From Hominimerdicola alba (GTDB lineage Bacteria > Bacillota > Clostridia > Oscillospirales > Ruminococcaceae): a stretch of 56,693 nucleotides of DNA. Below are positions 51,392 through 56,693 of the stretch, in pieces (the stretch's first letter is position 1; each line of letters opens with the position of its first letter). The position numbers were made by a program, and so were the translations under genes. Location: contig NZ_FOKQ01000028.1 of the NCBI RefSeq assembly GCF_900112155.1, positions 1 to 56,693 of the forward strand, given 5' to 3'. Under the pieces are notes generated by a model. The model saw only the letters and a list, made by a program, of their open reading frames with translations, ran no database searches and had not been told where the DNA came from.

Positions 51392-51465
51392 AATGAATAA
51401 TGAACAAAAGGCGTCTCCAAAAAACTCATCGCCAAAGGCGATACCTTAATTATCCATTATTCATT
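51392..51465. repeat. Nested inverted repeat between the lipoprotein and coiled-coil genes
   Basis: AATGAATAATG (51392-51402) faces CATTATTCATT (51455-51465), perfect over 11 bases, with an inner ATCGCC/GGCGAT stem (51428-51442) around AAA. A run of TTATT units follows to 51484. It could act as a terminator or be a small dispersed repeat. Confidence 0.7.
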
Positions 51466-51495
51466 ATTTGTTATTTATTATTTATAGAGCCTGCG

Positions 51496-52461
51496 TTACT
51501 GCGCTTCTGATTCGTCTTCGTATTTTACGGGCTCGGTGGTAAGTCCCGGGTCGTTGGTCTCTTCACAGCGTGTGGTTATATCATCGACTATGCGCTGGTA
51601 TATCTCAAAGTACTGGTCATAGTATTTCTGTGCCTCGTCCTTGCTGAGCCCCATGGTATCCTGTGGTATACGTATAGACATATACACATCATTTGGCATA
51701 AGCTCGTATTTAAGTTCCTCAGCCATTATCTTGGAATTGAAGCTGAAGCCTTGTTCGTCGATGTACTTGTTATCAGGGAAATCTTTGTCAAGGTCGGTCT
51801 TCATTACCGACATGAACTCGTCAGATGTGTGGGAATCGGTAATTACTATCATGCCCTCGCCTGTCTGTATCTCCGCAAGGAATTTCTGGGAATAGGTGTT
51901 TTTGGTCACCGCATCGATATCCTTGCTTATGGGTATCACTATGACTCCCACATGAACATAGCCGTTGCCGTCGATATCATCGGTGTACTTTTCAAAAAAC
52001 TCCTCAAGTTCTTCGGTGCGAAGGCTGAGGTCGTTGTCTGTGATGACCATGATGCTGATATCGTCGCGCTTTCTTGTAGATTCGGAGTAGATCAGATAGC
52101 CCAATACCACCAGTGTGATAAATGAGAAGATCACGATAAATTTGTAGTGATACCAGAAATTTGCCACCGCCGCCATGCCGTGAGGCTTTTCATAAGCTTC
52201 GTCTTTCTTGGTAAACTCCGAATCCTCTTCGGATGTCAAGCCCGATTTCATTTTCAGCAGCTCGCGGCGCTCTTCCTCTATCTGGCGGCTGCGCTCTTTT
52301 TCTGCTTCACGCTGACGCTTTTCGCGGGCGGCTTCTTCTGCCGCGGCTTTTTCCTCTGCCTGCTGTTTTTTCAGCATTTCTTCCTCGGCGAGTTTTTTCT
52401 CGTACTCGAAATCCTCAGCGTCTACGTTCATATCTTCTATATTTAAATTCTTTTTTGACAT
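51496..52461 (-). CDS. Membrane protein with N-terminal coiled coil, unknown function
   Basis: A 321-residue protein starting MSKKNLNIEDM. Residues 20-80 are a charged coiled coil rich in Glu, Ala, Lys and Arg (AEEKAAAEEAAREKRQREAE). One membrane helix follows at about 108-128 (FIVIFSFITLVVLGYLIY). The exported domain of about 190 residues includes ISIMVITDNDLSLRTEELEE and GMIVITDSHTSDEFMSVM and may have an alpha/beta fold. No family is recognised. The start at 52461 follows GAAAGGTCAGTGCAAA. Confidence 0.78.
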   Translation of the reverse strand: MSKKNLNIEDMNVDAEDFEYEKKLAEEEMLKKQQAEEKAAAEEAAREKRQREAEKERSRQIEEERRELLKMKSGLTSEEDSEFTKKDEAYEKPHGMAAVANFWYHYKFIVIFSFITLVVLGYLIYSESTRKRDDISIMVITDNDLSLRTEELEEFFEKYTDDIDGNGYVHVGVIVIPISKDIDAVTKNTYSQKFLAEIQTGEGMIVITDSHTSDEFMSVMKTDLDKDFPDNKYIDEQGFSFNSKIMAEELKYELMPNDVYMSIRIPQDTMGLSKDEAQKYYDQYFEIYQRIVDDITTRCEETNDPGLTTEPVKYEDESEAQ

Positions 52462-52861
52462 TTTGCACTGACCTTTCAATAAAAAGATATCTGACTATCC
52501 ATTTACCACACCACTTAAAATGCCGTATCAACAGGGATATATTATGTTGACGTTATATTCCTCTGTTCGCTGTTAAGTCAGGTGTGTCAGCGGGATAACC
52601 ATAAAAAATATACATTAATTATAACCGAGAGTTATTGACTTGATATTAATTAATCATGAACTTAAAAACTCTCACAGAATTTTCACCCTATGTCCTGAAA
52701 AGGCTAATTTTTCATGGGTTGACAAATATGTACATAGATGTTATAATGTATGCGTGTAAATGGTTTTATTTGTCCGCCGACAAAAATATACATAACTCTC
52801 GTCGGACAAGCTTTATAATAGCTTAATAAACGGAGAAGATAAGCGAAAGGATAGAGGCTAA
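52462..52861. other. Divergent region upstream of the beta-helix gene
   Basis: A gap of 400 bases. It holds the promoter at 52719 and a leader of about 105 bases in which TTGTCCG (near 52770) and CGGACAA (near 52804) can pair. No riboswitch class was recognised. The left part is AT-rich with no gene. Confidence 0.5.
52719..52747 (+). promoter_or_regulatory. Promoter of the beta-helix gene
   Basis: Perfect consensus: TTGACA, 17 bases, TATAAT. Confidence 0.9.
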
Positions 52862-55339
52862 GTGAACTTAAAGAGTTTGGTGCGCGTCTTGTCTGTGTGG
52901 ACTGCTGCTTTATCAGCGGCGGCTCTGCTTATGTCGGGACGTTTTATGCTCACCGCAAGTGCCTATGATTACAGCGTAATAAGCGGCAGTCATGCTTCGG
53001 GCGCAAATATAAGCGGATATGATTCCGCCATAGCGGTCAGCGTTACCGACCTTGGCGCAGACCCCACAGGTAAAAAGGATTCGTCTGCCGCTATACAAAA
53101 AGCACTTGACTATGCTAAAACAAAGGGCAGCAGCTCGGTACAGGTAAAGGTCATAGTACCCGAGGGCACGTACAGCATACGCAAAGGACTGTACGTAAGC
53201 TCCAATACATGGCTTTATCTTGATAATGCCACCCTGAGAAAGGATTTTTCGGGCGGCGTGCTTCTGATGAACAATACCGACGGCTGCGGCGGTTTCGACG
53301 GTGCGGAGAATATCATTATCGAGGGCGGCTGCCTTGACGGAAATACCGGGGGCGGCAGCGTGAAGGCTTTTTCTGCCATACGTATGGGTCATCTTCATGA
53401 TCTATGGGTAAAGAACGTCGAATTCAAGGACAACTATAACTGCCATATGCTGGAGCTGGGCGGCATCAAGAATGTCACCATCGAGGGCTGCAGCTTCCAT
53501 GAGTACTACGGACAGAAGTACAAGGAGGCTATACAGTTCGATGTCCTCAATAATGCCAACCTTTTCGACGGCTACGCACCTTTTGATGATACTCCATGCG
53601 ATAACGTGATCATACAGAATAACAGCTTCTACGACCTTATGAGAGGTATGGGTTCTCATTCCGCCACGGTTGGAAAGTACTATACCAATTTCTATATCGC
53701 GGGCAATACTTTCAGTAATATATACGATACCGCCATCATCATGCAGAATTACCGCTGCTGTTCCATCGAGAACAACAGTATGACAGGTGTGGGCTGCGGT
53801 ATTGATTTCAAAAACATGACTTATCTGGAATATTCCGGATATAATACACCTGTGGCAGGCTATGACGGCGTTTATGACAGGATAAACGATTTTTCTGATA
53901 TCGTTATAAACAACAACACCATCAGCGCAAATGCAACAGGCTACTGCGATAAGCCTTTCGGCATAAGCCTCTATGGCAAGATGGTGCAGAACAGCAGTCT
54001 GCCTGACCACGACTACAAGGTCAGCGGAGTGCATATAAGCTCAAACAATATCACCAGTTCGGGATCGGCTGTTCAGATGAACGATGCGACCGGCGTTTTC
54101 GTGGATTCAAATGTCATCGGTACACCTACCGACGGCGAAAAGAGCGGAAGCAATCTGGTGAGCCTTAAATTCTCCAACGATGTCACCGTAAGCGGCAACA
54201 GCATCATCGGCAGTTCAGCTGACGCTATAGCAGTTTTAGGCGGCACCGGCGGGGTAGTCAAGAAGAATTCCTGTCTTTACAGCGCCGGCAGCGGTATCTC
54301 GGCGGATAAGAGCGCCGAGGTCACCATATCGGGCAATACCGTTGAAAATTCTTCCCAGAGCGGTATCTATATCGCGGGCAAAGCCAAAGCCGATGTCAGC
54401 AAAAACACTGTCAAGGCAAGCTACAGCGGCGTTGCAGTTGAGGGTGCTTCGGGCATACACGTAACCGATAACACGATAAACGGCTGTACCGAGTACGGCA
54501 TATTTGCAGGTGATGGTTCCAGCGCTTATGTTAATGCCAATACTTTTGTAGAAAATAAAGGCGTAAACTATAAAGGCGGCGTATACGCTATGCCTGTGAC
54601 CTCTTTTGCGGCTGACGGCGTTTACGGCGACCATGTTCAGCTCTCATGGAAGAGCAAAGGCGGCTCCGACGGCTTCTCCATAAAGCGCAGACTTGCAGGC
54701 AGCGAGGAAGATTTCACCGAGGTAGCACAGGTGTCAACACCATCGTTCTCCGATGAATCTCTGCCACAGAACACCATGTTTGAGTACAGGATAGACTCTC
54801 TGCTTGACACAGGTGATGCAGTTACCGAGAGCAGTTCAAAGGTGCTGAATGTAAGAACAAAGGCTTCACTCAGCGCTTGTACATGCGATATAAGACCTGT
54901 TTATAAGTTCACCGGCAGGCACATCGAGCCAGATATAAACGTGACTCTTCGAGGAACGAAGCTTGTGCGCGGTGTTGATTACATCATCAAGTACTACAAC
55001 AATATCTCTGCCGGCACAGCCACAATTTCGGTTACGGGCTGCGGAAATTATTACGGATTTAAGGAATTCGACTTTGTGATAAGTCTTTCGGGCGGATATG
55101 TTCTTCCTGAAAAGGCATCGGACGCTGTTAATTTTGCAGGTGACAGCATTGAACGTTATGAAGTTCTTGCTTTTACACCCGACAGCATGCCGAAGTTCAC
55201 AGCACCTATAGCAAACCATGATAGTGACAGACCTTTGGTTGCGGATATAAATTCAGCGAAGAATACTGATGAGCTGAGGATAGTATCCAGAAGAATGGCA
55301 AATTCGGCTGTAATGCCTTGTTTTGATGCGTGGTATTAA
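52862..55339 (+). CDS. Exported right-handed beta-helix protein (pectate lyase 3-like)
   Basis: An 825-residue secreted protein. Residues 1-33 are a signal peptide (LTASA). VTDLGADPTGKKDSSAAIQK, near residue 62, is the start of the pectate-lyase-3 type beta-helix. Many coils with NNN ladders follow (NVIIQNNSFYDL, IVINNNTISANA, VTISGNTVENSSQSGIYIAG) to about residue 575. A fibronectin-III-like part (SFAADGVYGDHVQLSWKSK) precedes a domain with FTGRHIEPDINVTLRGTKLV and YIIKYYNNISAGTATISVTG, common in gut Clostridia surface proteins. It likely acts on, or binds, plant polysaccharide; no catalytic residues can be assigned. The start is GTG at 52862 behind GGATAGAGG. Confidence 0.9.
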   Translation: MNLKSLVRVLSVWTAALSAAALLMSGRFMLTASAYDYSVISGSHASGANISGYDSAIAVSVTDLGADPTGKKDSSAAIQKALDYAKTKGSSSVQVKVIVPEGTYSIRKGLYVSSNTWLYLDNATLRKDFSGGVLLMNNTDGCGGFDGAENIIIEGGCLDGNTGGGSVKAFSAIRMGHLHDLWVKNVEFKDNYNCHMLELGGIKNVTIEGCSFHEYYGQKYKEAIQFDVLNNANLFDGYAPFDDTPCDNVIIQNNSFYDLMRGMGSHSATVGKYYTNFYIAGNTFSNIYDTAIIMQNYRCCSIENNSMTGVGCGIDFKNMTYLEYSGYNTPVAGYDGVYDRINDFSDIVINNNTISANATGYCDKPFGISLYGKMVQNSSLPDHDYKVSGVHISSNNITSSGSAVQMNDATGVFVDSNVIGTPTDGEKSGSNLVSLKFSNDVTVSGNSIIGSSADAIAVLGGTGGVVKKNSCLYSAGSGISADKSAEVTISGNTVENSSQSGIYIAGKAKADVSKNTVKASYSGVAVEGASGIHVTDNTINGCTEYGIFAGDGSSAYVNANTFVENKGVNYKGGVYAMPVTSFAADGVYGDHVQLSWKSKGGSDGFSIKRRLAGSEEDFTEVAQVSTPSFSDESLPQNTMFEYRIDSLLDTGDAVTESSSKVLNVRTKASLSACTCDIRPVYKFTGRHIEPDINVTLRGTKLVRGVDYIIKYYNNISAGTATISVTGCGNYYGFKEFDFVISLSGGYVLPEKASDAVNFAGDSIERYEVLAFTPDSMPKFTAPIANHDSDRPLVADINSAKNTDELRIVSRRMANSAVMPCFDAWY

Positions 55340-55448
55340 AATAGCTAACTAGAGGAAAACTGCCAAGGAGGGGAGCTTTATCTGACTAGCGCTAAAGAAG
55401 TAATCTATTCATACCGAAATAATTGATACAGACGATATACAGCGGATC

Positions 55449-55482
55449 AACAGCCACATCTTCGGATGTGGCTGTTTAGATG
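55449..55482 (+). terminator. Terminator of the beta-helix gene
   Basis: AACAGCCACATC pairs perfectly with GATGTGGCTGTT around a TTCG tetraloop; the T-run is short. Confidence 0.82.
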
Positions 55483-55646
55483 TAACCTAAAACGCAAGGC
55501 TAATTAGTGGTTATGATTAAAGTAATTTGGATTTTGTTTTCTTGATAAAAATTTCTATTATTTATAAACATTGCATAGCTCAACTCAATTCTACCAGAAA
55601 ATTGCGTGATAATTTGACAATTCAAAAAATTTAGTATGATTTTAGC

Positions 55647-55675
55647 TTGACAATTAAGTTGTCATTTGCTATACT
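55647..55675 (+). promoter_or_regulatory. Promoter of the secreted orphan gene
   Basis: TTGACA, 17 bases, TATACT. The -35 lies within a TGACAA/TTGTCA inverted repeat (55648-55664), which could be an operator. The leader is about 97 bases. Confidence 0.85.
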
Positions 55676-55778
55676 ATTAACCAATGAAGTGCTTCATATA
55701 ATTCTCATACTGGTGTTAAAAAGTGATCACCAGTTTATAACACTATAAAACTATAGCAAAACAACGGAGGATATTATA

Positions 55779-56261
55779 ATGAATATCGTAAAAAGGATTA
55801 AAGCATTTGGTGTTGCTGTATTAATGATGACTTCTATCTCAACTATATCGGCTATGGGTGCATCTTCATATGATAAAGAGAAGACAATATATAAAAACTA
55901 TGGAGATATTGATATTGAAAAAGGAAGCTATTCAGGTGGGGATAGAATTTATTTACATGAATATTTCAGCTACAGCAACAAGACCAACACTGTAGAGGCT
56001 TATCTGAGTGGAACTGATTTGGATAATTATTATACTTTCAGGAGTGCATACAGAATAAATGGAAGAACCTATGACTCTACAAGTGGGAAAAACAAATCTG
56101 ATGAGAGAGAAAAAAGTGAAAGGCAGGAAGAAAAGTGGTTTAGTTATGACAAAAAGGTTAAAGGCAAGAAGATGGCATGGGTTAACATGAGAGGATATAC
56201 TTATGCCTGCAAAAATGGTGGCTGTACAAACAGAGCCGATCTCAAGCTTACAATGGGATAA
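55779..56261 (+). CDS. Small secreted protein, unknown function
   Basis: A 160-residue protein with a signal peptide (residues 1-28, cleavage near ISAMGA). The mature part is hydrophilic, rich in Tyr, Lys and Ser, and contains IYLHEYFSYSNKT, YTFRSAYRINGRTYD, a charged EREKSERQEEKW segment, and a C-terminal Cys pair (YACKNGGCTNR) that could form a disulfide. No family is recognised. Its base composition is clearly more AT-rich than most of the window, and it lies beside an insertion sequence, so recent acquisition is possible. The ATG has an excellent CGGAGGATATTATA site. Confidence 0.8.
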   Translation: MNIVKRIKAFGVAVLMMTSISTISAMGASSYDKEKTIYKNYGDIDIEKGSYSGGDRIYLHEYFSYSNKTNTVEAYLSGTDLDNYYTFRSAYRINGRTYDSTSGKNKSDEREKSERQEEKWFSYDKKVKGKKMAWVNMRGYTYACKNGGCTNRADLKLTMG

Positions 56262-56378
56262 TAAGATTGTCTGAGAGAAAAAACGACTGACTACACAGGG
56301 ATACGCATTTTAGCGAATCTGTTACATCAGATAAAGGAATCTCCTTCTTGACATAATTAGTCTCTCCTCAACAAGCCT

Positions 56379-56693
56379 CTAAAATCCATGGCATACCGGC
56401 TGGCGATATGAGAAGCGAATATTTATCACTATTTTCCAGAAGCGCAAAAGCATCGCCGCCAGGCGGTCGATGTTCATTGCGATAACGCTGAGAACTATCG
56501 ATGCTCTTGTTGTGTCTTCTCTTTTTGTGAGCAGCAGACCAAGACCGAATTTGCGCTTTGCGAGACTGAACTTACGCTCCACTTCGATCCTGTCGGTATT
56601 ATCTTTATATGCTGCCTTCTTTTCAGCCTTGCTGTCGGCGTAATTCTTCGGTCTTCCGAGTTTTTTGCCTGAAATACGTATGCCGTGACCGCT
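56379..56693 (-). CDS. IS5-family (IS1182-like) transposase, C-terminal part (cut by window edge)
   Basis: The last 104 codons of a DDE transposase, entering from the right edge. The reading contains GIRISGKKLGRPKN, then DRIEVERKFSLAKRKFGLGL, the C-terminal block whose first Glu is the third catalytic acid, and SIVLSVIAMNIDRLAAMLLRF. The frame is intact to its stop at 56379. The rest of the element, including both inverted repeats, cannot be judged, although 56262-56378 may include one IS end. Function: cut-and-paste transposition. Confidence 0.88.
   Translation of the reverse strand, partial: SGHGIRISGKKLGRPKNYADSKAEKKAAYKDNTDRIEVERKFSLAKRKFGLGLLLTKREDTTRASIVLSVIAMNIDRLAAMLLRFWKIVINIRFSYRQPVCHGF

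Larger units (their letters stand above)
55340..55778. other. Intergenic region upstream of the secreted orphan
   Basis: No gene is supported. It contains the beta-helix terminator (55449), an AT-rich stretch, and the promoter at 55647. An AAGGAGGGG at 55365 is not followed by an open frame. Confidence 0.5.

Overview
The window reads as a chromosomal segment of a low-to-medium GC, anaerobic Bacillota member, most likely Ruminococcus (R. albus-like). This assignment is inference from gene content: HrcA/CIRCE heat-shock control, AddAB, MurT/GatD, a SpoIIP homologue, thiamine salvage under a TPP riboswitch, an exported cohesin-like protein and an exported beta-helix protein with gut-Clostridia C-terminal domains. 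The two ends lie inside transposases: an IS110-type N-terminus at the left and an IS5-type C-terminus at the right.

Layout. 1-1250: IS110 fragment, then about 1 kb without genes that holds nested palindromes. 1253-5400 (minus): thiamine salvage operon (TPP riboswitch-thiM-thiE-[50-bp tandem repeats]-thiD-methyltransferase-tenA). 5554-7106: a small membrane protein and a LacI regulator. 7158-10997 (minus): NUDIX-murT-gatD-orphan-nfi operon. 11192-13837: SERCA-like Ca2+ ATPase. 13920-15964 (minus): an orphan and pyruvate kinase. 16036-21902: a four-TM protein and the CIRCE-controlled hrcA-grpE-dnaK-dnaJ cluster. 21952-25115: two-gene split methionine synthase. 25362-32524: addB-addA. 32557-35206: diguanylate cyclase, then pyrE with a DUF4261 gene. 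35287-35430: a short promoter-to-terminator unit (small RNA or 24-aa peptide). 35502-39217: small membrane protein, leaderless VanY/VanXY-like peptidase, SpoIIP, orphan membrane protein, AraC-GGDEF fusion. 39330-41395: ECF sigma and anti-sigma pair. 41398-43344 (minus): cohesin-like anchored protein and CE4 deacetylase. 43438-47070: chemoreceptor, phosphofructokinase, coiled-coil membrane peptide. 47133-47360: second copy of the palindromic element. 47403-48666: pepT. 48682-50693 (minus): nrtR-NADAR-nadE, an NAD metabolism operon. 50729-52461 (minus): lipoprotein and coiled-coil membrane protein. 52719-56261: beta-helix protein and an AT-rich secreted orphan. 56379-end: IS5-type transposase C-terminus.

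Most genes are housekeeping. The more unusual material is: a composite nested-palindrome element present twice; a 12-mer palindrome (ATGCGGTCGCAT) occurring four times, three of them inside genes, against an expected count near 0.007; a 50-bp tandem repeat inside the thiamine operon; a compact palindrome-controlled small transcript; an AraC-GGDEF one-component protein; and an NrtR-NADAR-NadE operon. Nearly all promoters identified have an exact 17-bp spacer and many carry an extended TGG-TATAAT -10.

No rRNA, tRNA, CRISPR array or prophage was seen.
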